Part shown: positions 22,281 through 33,366 of the stretch, in pieces
Position numbering within the stretch: position 1 is the first letter of the stretch
Layout: each line of letters begins with the position of its first letter
Assembly (NCBI RefSeq): GCF_001625305.1
Contig: NW_017803102.1
Span: 377,599 to 441,598 of the forward strand
Source: Branchiostoma belcheri
Lineage: Eukaryota > Chordata > Leptocardii > Amphioxiformes > Branchiostomatidae
Length of the DNA stretch: 64,000 nt
Direction of reading: 5' to 3'
Notes under the pieces: generated by a model
Database searches by the model: none
What the model saw: only the letters and a program-made list of their open reading frames with translations
Told to the model about the DNA's origin: nothing
Translations under genes and position numbers: made by a program

Positions 22281-23740
22281 TGCATGAGTTACGGCTGTCA
22301 TTACTCAGGACCAGACTCTGACGACCCTACACTAATGCCACATTACTCAGGTACCTGAGTGCTCCTGTTTCCTGAATATGTGCCTATCACTCATCCGAGA
22401 CCCAGATGTACTGAAACGGTGCATCTTTTTTCTTTTCAAATTTTGAAATAGAATTCAAGGATATGATGTAGTGTGGTGGTTTGGCCACGTTCATAGAGGA
22501 CCCCCAGATTAGTTTGTATACGGTTCCTATCATCAGGACTTTCGATGTAGTTCAAAACTTCATCTACTGTACGGGTAGAGCGTTGGTCAGCCACCGGTCA
22601 TTCACCAGCGTCCAATCTCCCCATACCATGGAAGCTCAGGGTGCGTAAACGTTTCCTGGTATGAAACGCTAATCCTAACTTTATTAGTGCCACGAGGATG
22701 ATACCCCGGTCGATGCATTTATTACATATTGGCCCATAGGGAGATAGTGCTATACTATTCGTCATATATCATTTTAAGCACATTGAAAGTTTGTATATGC
22801 AGATAGGAAGACCTGGCTACACCTCTGCAAAGTCTGCCTTGTCCCCCCAACGACCAGTGTCGGTCATGGGACTAGGTAGGTAGGTAGGTATATGCAGATA
22901 ACTTTTATGCATGGAATATACTTTGCAGTTGGTATTAATTTATGGATAAATTACGGTATACCTTTGCCTTTGACGATAGGATTATCTCCCAAACAGTCAA
23001 ACGCATCACGTTGTAATTAAATCACAAAATACATGGGTCTTCATTCCGCGCTTATCTGCTAAGCTGGGGATTTAGATAGGTGGTATAAATGGCATTAAGC
23101 TGACCACTGGGACCTTCTAACAGATTTCTGGACTTCTGTGATGATGTTAGAAAACGATAATAAGATCTAATGGAGGTTCCCGCGATATTTTGTTTTACGC
23201 AAACGGCCGACGTGATGAGGGTCAAGCTTTTAAACAAGTCGGCTTTTACGATGTATAAGCGTTGTTCAATTTGCCATTTTACGACTTGCTATAGTAGCAG
23301 GGTATAATGACTCGTTGCACTTTCTTTGAACCGCAGGCACAACGCATGTTTGGCGCTGCCGGCAAAAATCCTCCTGTTTCTGAAGTCAGGCAATGTCCCG
23401 TGGAATGAATGCTCCGTGATTGCTGTCTTTGGAGGTAATGGAAACACGAGAGTATCCCATTTACATCGTCAATTAAATGACTGGTTTTGCTGGGAATAAT
23501 TACTTTGACTAAACTTGAACTGAATAATAACTGAACATCACATTCAAAAGATGTGTGTGCATTTTATATCGATTAAACTCCGACGCAAAATGTCTACTTT
23601 TCAAGCCAAAGGATAGTTGTGAGTTGTGACTTCTATGTAAATACATTCTAACCACAACAGATTTAGCCCAGTTTATAGATTGACTCTGTTATGCAGAAAA
23701 AAGTATAGCGATTGATTGCAATGGCTCCTTATTTTGAATA
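22281..23740. other. Unannotated stretch with small repeats
   Basis: A perfect 16-bp palindrome ACTCAGGTACCTGAGT (22345-22360) and a short TAGG microsatellite (about 22873-22890) are the only features I can name. Confidence 0.5.
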
Positions 23741-23743
23741 TAT

Positions 23744-24058
23744 CTGTATACGTATAGCAGGTATAACCGCCTTTCGGCGTAACACCCCAGCTTCTGTATC
23801 TGTATAGCCGGTATAACCGCCCTTCGGTGTAACACACCAGCTTCTGTATCTGTATCTGTATAGCCGGTATAACCGCCCTTCGGTGTAACACACCAGCTTC
23901 TGTATCTGTATAGCCGGTATAACCGCCCTTCGGCGTAACACACCAGCTTCTGTATCTGTACATGTATAGCCGGTATAACCGCCCTTCGACGTAACACACC
24001 AGCTTCTGTATCTGTATAGCCGGTATAACCGCCCTTCGGTGTAACACACCAGCTTCGC
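23744..24058 (-). repeat. 50-bp LINE minisatellite, six units, inverted
   Basis: Minus-strand copy of the 11641-12256 array. Six units are marked by ATAACCGCC on the plus strand (23764, 23811, 23867, 23917, 23973 and 24023), with 6-bp GATACA expansions giving some 56-bp spacings. Open frames here are again a product of the stop-free unit. Confidence 0.92.
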
Positions 24059-24300
24059 CGGCACGCGGCGCGGCGGCAGCTGGCTACATTACACCGATCG
24101 ACTTGTTACACCTAACCCTTGAACATCTAACTCTACACTTTGTTTAAAGCTATCTAGTGACAATGCCCCTACTGTACTTGGTGACAGCAAGTTCCACTAT
24201 GCGATAGGTCTAGGAAAGAATGAATTTTTAACACCTCAATCCTTGGTTGATAACTCTGGTACTTGAAGGCATGGCTATTTCTTGTTCTATTCTGGGCTGG
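24059..24300 (-). mobile_element. LINE L1x ORF2 C-terminal remnant
   Basis: On the minus strand it encodes NSHAFKYQSYQPRIEV, then after a one-base deletion KNSFFPRPIA, an in-frame stop, WNLLSPSTVG and LDSFKQ, then VTSRSV and stop. The GC-rich linker and minisatellite follow directly, as at 11438-12256, so the two loci are the same element type in opposite orientation. Confidence 0.8.
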
Positions 24301-25490
24301 TATTAGGTATAGGCGATCGTTCAGCTAACTTAGTCAGACATTGTGGTTAATCCTCCGTGCGTCGGCGAAAAACCACAGGATTGATCCAACATCCTCTTAC
24401 GTAATACGCAATTAAGATCAACGCCTCAGGCAAATTACTTGAACATGTAATCAATCATTGGGGATTAGTTGAAAGAGGGATTAACAAAGCATCGAACTGC
24501 GTTTAATCCTTTAGCTATTAAGAATATGATAATTTGGCCCAATCTAAAATCAGACATTGTGAAGTGGTTTGATTTATGAGTTATTTATTGCAATTTTATA
24601 CAAAACAATACATAAACATAAACATTGCACTGCTGCCTTGCCATTGACAGATCGTGTGCATATGTATATTGCGTTAAAAGCTTCACAACTTGAAATTCTA
24701 TATCTGGTGACGTTTCAGTAACAATGAACTTATTATGACTTATCATCAACGATACGGTCCCAAACGTGTCTTTTCTTGTCCCAAACGTGTCTTTACTAAT
24801 AATGACTTAATGTCCTATGAGAGACAAACGTTATGTATACAAAGGTAATTTTCTCTCAGCATGGTAAAATGTAATTCTACATGGCCACTCCCATGTCCAA
24901 CACTTGATATTGATTCAATATTGAATGTTTAAATGTTATGTTAACCAAAACCCCGGGCGCTAATTATACTAGCCTATCATGCACAGGAAATGGGAAGGAA
25001 ATTAAACCAACCTGTAGCTTGCAAATATTGCTGGAATAGCAGGCAACATGCTAGGCACCACTCCCCTGTTTGTATATATGACACTCTCATGTTACCCTTC
25101 GGTAGGCACACGCGCATATAATGGCATGTAGTGTGTACAGAAGGCTGTGTTGTCTTGTTTTAAATGTAAAGAATGCAGCCCATTTTCTTAGACCTTGCAA
25201 CTTAGGGGTTAAAAGAGGAAGATACTCGGCATAAGTGTAGCTGTCACTGAAGCCAGACGCTCGCAACACAGAATGTTTAAGTTTACTGATGTTATGAAAC
25301 GCTATTCCGATTTGGCCTTCACGGCAAAGCAGTAGAAAAGTTTTTCATCAGCAGCAATTTTCTGAAGTCTGCAATTCCATTTACTCGTCTCCATTATACG
25401 GCAAGTAATATGCCTTTGTTCCGAAATTTGCTCCAGTGGTACGATTTCTCTGGAATAAATATACATTCATTGGACACTAAAAGCAAACCT
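24301..25490. other. Unannotated stretch
   Basis: About 1.2 kb without supported features. The 60-codon minus frame at 25087-25269 has no motif I recognise. Confidence 0.5.
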
Positions 25491-25535
25491 NNNNNNNNNN
25501 NNNNNNNNNNNNNNNNNNNNNNNNNNNNNNNNNNN
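25491..25535. other. Assembly gap (45 N)
   Basis: Run of N. GGACACTAAA just before it also precedes the second copy of the repeat that follows it (25683-25692), so the gap lies inside a tandem repeat. Confidence 1.
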
Positions 25536-25910
25536 TTTGGTTTTCACGGGTAAAGTGCATGATGCAGTTTTATTTAAAAAAAATGGGGTAAACGAACGGT
25601 TACGTACATGTGCACAATATACCAATCACTAGCTTTCCCAAAATATTAGTTTTGCAAAACTCACACTCAAAACAACCACAGGATGGACACTAAACCAAAC
25701 TTATGGCGCCCATAATACGACTTCATACCTGGTTTTAAAGCCCTGCTATGGAGGATTTGGTTTTCACGGGTAAAGTGCATGATGCAGTTTTATTAGAAAA
25801 AAAAACTGGGGTAAACGAACGGGTACGTACATGTGCACAATATACCAACCCCTAGCTTTCCCAAAATCTTAGTTTTGCAAAACTCATAACAACCAACCAC
25901 AGAGATTTAG
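25536..25910. repeat. Tandem repeat next to the gap, about 220-bp period
   Basis: TTTGGTTTTCACGGGTAAAG starts copies at 25536 and about 25757, each followed by GATGCAGTTTTATT, GGGGTAAACGAACGG and GTACATGTGCACAATATACC. Confidence 0.85.
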
Positions 25911-26189
25911 TATCTTTGAAAGATCTTGAAAGTTTGACAATGGCACGGGGTAAATTGTTCAAGCAACAAATGGGGCAATGCAGGAATCCATGCATCTCAG
26001 CCGTCATCGCAAAGTGCTATATTCTACCCATGCCTTGATCAAACAGAAGTTTATGGTGATGACAGAACACTAATGATAGTTTCCTGTACCCATGTCTCCT
26101 GTAAGTCGTTAAGGCCAGATTAGTGTGACGGATTCATTTGTTACCCGCTGGTACGCAGGAGGCGTGCGGAGAATATGTGGGTACATGTA

Positions 26190-26660
26190 CTAGTGGTGCT
26201 GGGATGGGATAGGTTGGGCAGAATGGTCTGGTAGCTATATAGGACTCACTACAAAGTCGTAGTAGCTAGGAATAACCGGGTACAGTGGTGCTGAGATGGG
26301 AGAGTTTGGACCGAATGGCTGGTAGGACTATGCATGATGTACAAAATAACCAATAAACCGGTGGACATCCCAACTACTAAGTACCCAATACCAGCCCAGA
26401 AGAGAACAAGAAATAGCCATGCCTTCAAGTACCAGAGTTATCAACCAAGGATTGAGGTGTTCAAGAATTCATTCTTTCCTAGAACTACCGCAGAGTGGAA
26501 CTCGCTGTCACCAAGTACAGTAGGGGCATTATCATTAGATAGCTTTAAACAATGTCTAGAGTTAGAAGTTCAAGGGTTAGGTGTGATAAGAATAACGGGT
26601 ACAGTGGTGCTGGGATGGGAGGGTTTGGACCGAATGGCCTGGAAGGACTCACTTTTCTTC
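26190..26660 (+). mobile_element. LINE L1x remnant inside a short tandem repeat
   Basis: 26400-26590 encodes KRTRNSHAFKYQSYQPRIEV, FKNSFFPRTTAEWNSLSPS and LDSFKQCLELEVQGLGV, the best preserved copy of the L1x C-terminus. It lacks the linker and minisatellite. It sits between two diverged copies of GTACAGTGGTGCTGRGATGG (about 26280 and 26597), and a third lies near 26190, so a local duplication or recombination has replaced the 3' end. Confidence 0.75.
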
Positions 26661-26669
26661 TCGTACTAG

Positions 26670-26880
26670 CCAAGGTAATACACAATAGAAAGGTAACATT
26701 TGAAAAGAAAATGTAAAATGTTTACCTCCGCATATGGTCTGCTTTGTCAACACATTCAAACATATGGTCAGACAGGAGTCCAAATCCCTCCTGCTATAAA
26801 ATTGCAACATGATGTAACCCAACACCAGTGACTGATGTGAAAAATTTCGAAAAAGATAGTAGTTGATCACAATAGACATC
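26670..26880 (-). mobile_element. Dispersed repeat D2, partial
   Basis: Shares GTTTACC, CATATGGTCTGCTTTGT, ACAGGAGTC and TGTAACCCAACACCAGT with 48100-48365 (same orientation) and 34035-34315 (opposite). It is truncated after the paired-site region. Confidence 0.6.
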
Positions 26881-27105
26881 AGTTCAGTATTACTATATAT
26901 TGAGCTACATGATGTCCATGTGTCTTTTAACTAATATAGTATGTTTTTAATACATACATAACACATAATTTAGAAACTTTCCGTCAAAGCATTAATGATT
27001 TATTTACAATTTTGTAAGAATTTATCTTGCTACAAACAAATCTTTAGATAGATAGTCTAGCTGCTCTACTTTTATTCCGGTGAAAATAGTACTTCCGCAA
27101 GAGTC
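26881..27105. other. Unannotated spacer
   Basis: Nothing recognised. Confidence 0.5.
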
Positions 27106-27467
27106 TTAAGGCATCCAGTGCAGTTTTAGGGCTTTGAAACCCGATTTTCAAAGCCAGTATTCTAGTCATTTATCTACATACTGAGTTGAAACCACACAAT
27201 CCCAATGTATATTGACCCTCATGGAGCAGAAAAACCAAACATTCTGACGGAAAATGGTTACTGATGGGGCCCTGTGTTGATTTTTAGGGTACCACCCAGA
27301 AAATAAAGGACTCACCTTTGGGCTTGTTTCTGTAGATTTAAAACCCAAAGTATGAAATGCGGATCGAAATGTGCTAATGTGAAGCAGTATGTGTCAATAT
27401 CACAAAGATTGCCTTATTCAGAATATGTCGAGTTTTGCTGCTCTAAAATCGCATTGGATGCCTTTAA
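27106..27467. mobile_element. TTAA-flanked TIR element M2, copy 1
   Basis: TTAA at 27106-27109 and 27464-27467 brackets a 354-bp element. Its ends, GGCATCCAGTGCAGTTTT and AAATCGCATTGGATGCC, are imperfect terminal inverted repeats. Internal landmarks are TAGGGTACCACCCAGAAAA and GTGAAGCAGTATGTGTC. TTAA duplication is the signature of piggyBac-type insertion. It is non-coding. Confidence 0.85.
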
Positions 27468-27674
27468 AAACATACCGATGCAGACGAGTATCTGTATGCG
27501 GTCCACGGCGGCTACAAACCTCTCTACTTACCACCTTACAAGTTTAAGTGGGTCTGTGTATGACTGATCAGACGGGGGAGAGGAAAAGTGCAGGTTTACT
27601 GTCTGAATACCGGCTTGTTATGAATCATTGAGGGACCAACGGGAGAACCTTCGAGACGTCTTCAACATACGGCT

Positions 27675-28030
27675 GGCTGGGTCCCAGCAAATAAAACTTA
27701 AGGCTATACATTGTAAATGTGAAAAAGAATAATAATACACGCAACGTTACAGTTTTTTTCACTCCTCGCCATTCTGAGCCCAACGCAAATTATGATAGAG
27801 AAGCCGAAGCGTTATGCATTATTACTCTAAAAATACGCCTCCAACATACAATTTGCTGGTCCTTACAAGCTCCTTGGTCCCAGCAAATAAAAGTGAGAAC
27901 AAGGCTATGCATGGTCAATGTCAGAAAAAAACAATAACGCACACGACGTTGCAGTCTTTTTACTTATCTCTATTCTGAGCCTAACGCCAATTATGATCGA
28001 AAAGCTGAAGCTTTGTATCTCTAAAATGTT
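27675..28030. repeat. Tandem duplication, about 200-bp period
   Basis: Two copies of TCCCAGCAAATAAAA, TTCTGAGCC-AACGC and AATTATGAT (about 27683 and 27889). Divergence is substantial. Confidence 0.7.
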
Positions 28031-28279
28031 TAACCTGTTGAAGTAACAGAAATCAGCTCTCTGCACCATTTTATAGATTTAATAGACATGCATACGTCAT
28101 AGGTATCAGCTTGAAGCTTCAAAATTGTAAAAAAAAAAACAAAAAAACTGCCCATAGTTCAACGGAACTCGTCCGGTACATTGTGACTGCCTTTCGAACT
28201 TTTCACCCAATGTTAGGCACATATCCAAATATGAACTCACCTCAATCAAGTTCACTACTGATATACACTACTGCATATT

Positions 28280-28640
28280 TTACACTATTTAGACTAACCT
28301 TAAGACTGGTATTTTATAGAAACCATGTTTAAAAACTACCTTATCCAAACCTTCTTTACTCCTTTGTTGTTGTCGTTCATGGTACCTATCAATGAAAACA
28401 AATTGTTTCGCTGTACGCCGTTCCAGTGCCCTCTCTTCATTGTGTAATAATCGTTGCTTTACACTATTCAAACTAACCTTAAGACTAGTCTTCTATAGAT
28501 ACCATGTTTAAAAACTGCCTTATCCAAACCTCCTTCACTCCTTTGTTGTTGTCGTTTCTGGTACCTATCAATGAAAACAAATTGTTTCGCTGTACGCCAT
28601 TCCCGTGCCCTCTCTTCATTGTGTAATAATCGCTGCTTTC
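28280..28640. repeat. Tandem duplication, 188-bp period
   Basis: Copies start near 28293 and 28481. They share CTAACCTTAAGACT, CCTATCAATGAAAACAAATT and CCTCTCTTCATTGTGTAAT. The minus strand gives similar peptides in both copies (LLHNEERA, TAKQFVFIDRY), but in different frames, so this reflects nucleotide identity and is not proof of coding. Confidence 0.8.
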
Positions 28641-29510
28641 CGCCGGTACAAGGCGGGGTCACACCGTGTCAAAACCTCGCGATTACTCTGGCAAAACATC
28701 AAGGCACGTCGGTCGATTCCAATAAGTCTGGGATCCACACAATCAATAAGGTTCACAATGACTCTTCGGGTTATTCTGTATCTTACAAAAATAGGATAAG
28801 ATACTTCGATCAGTAATAAGAAGTATGGCAAGATTTTTGACGGTGAAAATGGCACGTAACGAAATCTAAGATGGTCGTAAGCCCTAGAGGCACTTATGTT
28901 GGAGAATGGTTATTTGGAATCCCAATGCTGTCTCTATGTAAGCCACGAATGAATGGCGGTCAGGTAAAACGCTCGAAGCGTTACACTGAAAGATGTGATG
29001 GTTAATCTGAACAAGGACCCGAAGAGGTAACTTCTAATGTTACTTTCCAACGAGTGGTATTCACAAGTCCCTTAGGTGGTGAAATTAGTTGGCAATTACA
29101 AACCATATGAATAAAAATACGAAATTGCCATTTTAGCCGCATTATGTTATTCCTCATAGCAGTCTTTAATTATTGAACACAAGACTTCATTTGGTTTTGG
29201 GACAAGCTCTAATTCTGACAAAAATTTTTGCTGGGCACCTGTTAATTGTGAGACACTTGTCGGGAAGAAAAGAAACGTTTCAAATCGCTAAAGATGATGA
29301 GTTGCTTCGAGCAATCTGAAGAGGGTTTCTCGTTCGGATCATGGCAGGTAGTCCTGAGGCTACTTATTAGCCCTGTTAGGCGTTTGGTTTCTCCTACCTG
29401 CATCACTGTGGAATACTTTTATCTTATTAAGTTATCTCCAGTGTGTCTTGCGGCGCTGTTGTTGCCCTCAGCGGGGCTAATTCAGCTTCCTTCATCACGC
29501 TGATGATGGC
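28641..29510. other. Unannotated stretch
   Basis: No recognised feature before the large tandem array. Confidence 0.5.
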
Positions 29511-29514
29511 ACGT

Positions 29515-31170
29515 CAATGGATCTTCCTGTCTGGAAGCATTTAGCAGTGTTATAGAAGGTGAAGCTTTGGGAGAAATCTGTTCTACTGATGTGTTATTGA
29601 TCAAACAGGTTGCCATAATTCAGGAGGTGGAATCGTCAGGGTGTATTCGTCTCCGTCCGAGGTTTCTTTCTGTCTGTCTGTCTGTCTAGCAGCATTTAGC
29701 AGATGTCATAGAAGGCGAGGCTTTGGGAGAAATCTGTTCTGCTGATGTCTTATTGATAAAAGACGATGCCATAATTCAGGAGGAGGAATCGACAGGGTGT
29801 ATTCGTCTCCGTCCGAGGTTTCTTTCTGTCTTTCTTTGGAAGTCTTTGGAAGCATTTAGTGGCAATGTGGAAGGTGAAGCTTTGGGAGAAATCTGTTACG
29901 CCAAGAAGCTTCCATCACCTTGGTAATGCTGACGTGTTATTGATCAAACACGATGCCATAATTCAGGAGGAGGAATCGACTGGGGGTATTCCTCTCCGTC
30001 CGAGGTTCCACTTGACTTGCCAGATTTCTTTCTGTCTGTCTGTCTGTCTGGAAGCATTTAGCAGCATTGTTAAAGATTTGGGCTTTGGGAGAAATCTGTG
30101 TTATTGATAATTTATTAAGACGATGCCATAACGGGACTCCTCAGTCCTAGGTTTCTGTCTGTCCGTCTATCTGTCTGTCTAGCAGCATAGTTAAAGAAGG
30201 CGAGGCTTTGGGAGAAATCTGTTCTACTGATGTGTTATTGATCAAACACGATGCCATAATTCAGGTGTTGGCATCGCCAGGGTGTATTCGTCTCCGTCCG
30301 AGGTTTCTTTCTGTCTGTCTGTCTGTCTGGAAGCATTTAGCAGTGTTGTGGAAGGCGATGGGTCTTACATACATACATACATGGAAGGCGAGGCTTTGGG
30401 AGAAATCTGTTCTTCTGATGTCTTATTGATAAAAGACGATGCCATAAGTCAGGAGGAGGAATCGTCGGTTGGTATTCTTCTCCGTCCCAGGTTTCTTCCT
30501 GTCTGTCTGTCTTTCTGTCTAGTAGTAATTAGCAGCATTGTTAAAGAAGGCGAGGCTTTGCAATTGGGAGAAATCTGTTCTACTGATGTGTTATTGATCA
30601 AACACGATGCCATAATTCAGGAGGTGGAATCGTCAGGGGGTATTCGTCTCCGTCCGAGGTTTCTTTCTTTCTGTCTGTCTGTCTTTCTGTCTGGAAGCAT
30701 TTAGCAGTGTTCTAGAAGGCGAGGCTTTGGGAGAAATCTGTTCTGTTGATGTTTTATTGATCAAACAGGATGCCATAATTCAGGTGGTGGAATCGTCAGG
30801 GGGTATTCGTCTCCGTCCGAGGTTTCTTTCTTTCTTTCGTCTGTCTGTCTAGCAGTAGTTAGCAGCAATGTGGAGGGCGAGGCTTTGGGAGAATCTGTTT
30901 TGGTGATGTGCTATTGATCAAAGACGATGCCATAATTCAGGAGGTGGAATCGTCAGGGGGTATTCGTCTCCGTCCGAGGTTCCACTTGACTTGCCAGATT
31001 TCTTCCTGTCTGTCTGTCTAGCAGCATTTAGCAGCATTGTTAAAGAAGGCGAGGCTTTGGGAGAATCTGTTCTACTGATGTGTTATTGATCAAACAGGAT
31101 GCCATAATTCAGGAGGTGGAATCGTCAGGGGGTATTCGTCTCCGTCCAGAGTTCCACTTGACTTGCCAGA
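29515..31170. repeat. Tandem array, ten units of about 120-200 bp
   Basis: Units contain GARGCTTTGGGAGAAATCTG (starts about 29561, 29717, 29876, 30079, 30202, 30390, 30552, 30721, 30879 and 31051), then TTATTGATCAAACA, GATGCCATAATTCAGGAGG and TCGTCTCCGTCCGAGGTT, and then a variable (CTGT)n or (CTTT)n tract. Length differences come mainly from that tract, from a (TACA)n run at 30367-30382 and from local deletions. Open plus-strand frames are a by-product of repetition and are not kept in frame between units. Confidence 0.95.
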
Positions 31171-31440
31171 TTGATGGTCCTGACGGGACTCCCCAGATTA
31201 CATCTGGAGGCCGTATTGCAGCCAGGCATTAATCTTCCAGCAGAAGGTCAAGACGGAATTACGCTGCGCCTATCCCCGGCGGGCCCTCAAGGCTGCGCGC
31301 CGCTCGGGTCGACAGGACTTCCTCACCATTCTTTCATAGCAACGCTCGAAATGAGTAAACTATTCAAACTTCTACAATTTATCCCAATTTTACTAAACTT
31401 ACAAAGAAAAAAACTATTCTTGTTTTAACTTCCCAAAACC
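31171..31440. other. GC-rich single-copy block after the array
   Basis: A GC-rich patch (about 31190-31325) with an open plus frame (VLTGLPRLHLEAVLQPG). I recognise no family. It ends in AT-rich sequence without a splice donor I trust. Confidence 0.3.
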
Positions 31441-31979
31441 CACTAATTTTAGAAAAGGTGGGACACTGCGTCTTTCATGGTCTAAAAAAGAGAAGTCAAA
31501 CCCCTTAGACATAGTTTTAGACATAGCTATAGCTCTAGACAACTACCTTTTATCATGTAGATTTTAGTTATTTTATACTACTTTTCATTGTTCTTTTATG
31601 TTTGTAATCTGCAAATCTATAAACTTAATGCATCAGACAAGGCCCCATAGTAGAATTTGGAGAAAAAAATTACATTTTTGTCATCCCCATCAAAAGTTGT
31701 ATCAGCCTATCAATTTTCATCAAAAAACGTTGATGTTTAATTTTCTGCCCCTCCCACTTGAAAATGTGCCATTTTTCGCTTGTTCTATTCAAGTGTTACA
31801 CCTTTACGGGCCCGTAGAAAAAAAGTGATACCACAATTTGAGCATAAAAATCATACTGGGTGATGTGGCAATGGCCCCTCTACCACAAAATCAGGTCAAA
31901 CCTTTTCTGTAAAGTGGGTGCCACGAAATCACATTTTCAGGCCTGTACTATTAACTTGTATGGAAGCTGTTAATCCGCT
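31441..31979. other. Unannotated stretch
   Basis: AT-rich, no supported feature. Confidence 0.5.
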
Positions 31980-32008
31980 GGTTGTAAGGCAGCGGGATAT
32001 TCATACTC

Positions 32009-32152
32009 CGCCCCCGGCGCCCTTACTGCAGGGCAAAGGTCAAATCCTTATTTCCGGACGGTGTCATGCGTTCAACGTCAACTCGGGAAATTCATGGTGA
32101 GGTCAGAGGTCATGCTCATAATATGTTTTCCATAAAGCGCCACCTGGTGCGC
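32009..32152 (+). promoter_or_regulatory. Candidate cis-regulatory cluster: GC box, two DR1 sites, CTCF-like site
   Basis: A GC box (CCGCCCCCGGC, about 32009) is followed by DR1 AGGGCAAAGGTCA (32030-32042), a second perfect DR1 AGGTCAGAGGTCA (32100-32112) exactly 70 bp on, and GCGCCACCTGGTGCGC (32137-32152). The reverse strand of that last site, CACCAGGTGGCGC, is close to the CTCF core. DR1 is the preferred site of HNF4, RXR and COUP-TF receptors. The block is more GC-rich than its surroundings and shows no repeat copy in the window. Function is inference. Confidence 0.4.
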
Positions 32153-32344
32153 ATGGAGGGCGGGATCGATATTCTCTAGTTTATTCATCGGCTTTCAGGT
32201 GCGGCTGGTGCGAGACTTCCTCCTACGGACACCCACGGCCAGGGCAGCTGGACAGGGCCTTGGGTAAGGTTTATTCTGTTTGATACCTTGATACTTCTTC
32301 AGGAGAGAAGGCTTCTCGTCAGCCTGTTGTGTCCTGACCCTCAC

Positions 32345-32524
32345 TCATACTGCGTACTTTCGTCTCTCCCAGTGATTATCTAACCTGGTTTTGAACTGGT
32401 TTACGCTTTCAGTCATGAATACATTGTCTGGTAGGGAGTTCCAGTTGTTAACAGTTCTGATACTGAAGGCTTGACTTCTCACCCGACTCTTTGCCAGTGG
32501 GACTTTTACCTTGTACCTTGTCCT
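32345..32524 (-). mobile_element. LINE ORF2 C-terminal remnant (third type)
   Basis: The minus frame between stops reads RTRYKVKVPLAKSRVRSQAF, then SIRTVNNWNSLPDNV, NQFKTRLDNHW and KYAV followed by TGA. S-F/I-R-x-V-x-x-WN-x-LP, then N-x-FK-x-xLD-x-HW, is the standard C-terminal end of reverse-transcriptase ORFs of CR1/Jockey-like elements. An in-frame TAG stands just upstream (32525-32527), so the fragment is dead. Confidence 0.8.
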
Positions 32525-33079
32525 CTAGTTACCGATTGCTCTACAGGAGTGAAGAAACCTTTCATGATGTTTGATATAGTCTTTCATCGACTTGTTCGTG
32601 AATATTGTGGTATAGTATATTCTCTCTTCTAGATTGAGCCTCTCACCTGTCACGTCAAAGACACTGCAGATATTCACCGTAACACAAGGAACATCAGGGC
32701 TCTCCTTGGTGCTGAACTAGCCATCAGGCAACTGTTGTTGGTACATACATTATACTTATCTACGTTTGATTTGGATGCTAATTCTCTGATACTTCACTTA
32801 GGCAAAAGTGAAAATGAGATTACAGTAGAACTTACTGAAGTAAGTACAGGGAAGATATAGGTAGCTGTCATTTCTGCATTGTTGTTGCTACTGAAGTATC
32901 CCCTGACAGCCCTGAAGGTAGCCATGGATGGCTGAGGATGTACACACAGTCAGGGCAGCTGGAAAGGGCACTGTCGTTTGGGTAAGGTTTTGATTTTTGA
33001 TTTTATTGAAATTGTAACAGTGGGACAAAGGCAGCTGTTGCTGGTGTTGTGTCCCATACATAGAGGCAAATACAGGAAG
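32525..33079. other. Unannotated stretch
   Basis: May include further LINE sequence upstream of the C-terminal remnant (minus strand), but I cannot read a clear frame. Confidence 0.4.
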
Positions 33080-33225
33080 GGACAATACTCATATTCACTT
33101 GAGCTTTTCAAGTGAGTGAAGTCGTGTAAAGTGCCTTTCCTAAGGGGACAAGATCGGTAGCATATCGGGACTCGAACCCAGGACGTCTTGGCTACCTCTG
33201 CCGTTACGCCAAAGGACTCCACAAG
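33080..33225 (-). mobile_element. SINE S1 copy
   Basis: Minus-strand copy with the CACTTTACACGACTTC body segment and a tRNA-like head carrying the box-B match GGGTTCGAGTCC (about 33170-33181). The 3' tail has diverged or is missing. Confidence 0.75.
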
Positions 33226-33352
33226 TGCGGAGGTACGTACCTGCATTAGCCCACTCCCCTCCCCACCAATATCTTACCTTTACACACTCCCATTGAGATT
33301 GTCCATGTAGGCAAATCGATTTGGCAACTTAATCAGGGGCGTTCACCTCACG

Positions 33353-33366
33353 GTCGCTATAGCAAC
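33353..33366. promoter_or_regulatory. X-box-like RFX palindrome
   Basis: GTCGCTATAGCAAC is an imperfect palindrome that differs from the RFX consensus GTTGCCATGGCAAC by transitions at three positions. No gene is adjacent. Confidence 0.25.

Noticed and set aside
23673-24064. Overlapping minus-strand frames of 102-124 codons
   Set aside because: Same minisatellite in reverse orientation.
28289-28662. Two similar minus-strand peptides (LLHNEERA, TAKQFVFIDRY) suggesting a conserved gene
   Set aside because: They come from a 188-bp tandem duplication, and nucleotide identity alone explains the similarity.
30282-30704. 140-codon plus-strand frame with repeating GEICSTDVLLIK
   Set aside because: Product of the tandem array; spacings are not kept in multiples of three, so no repeat protein is maintained.
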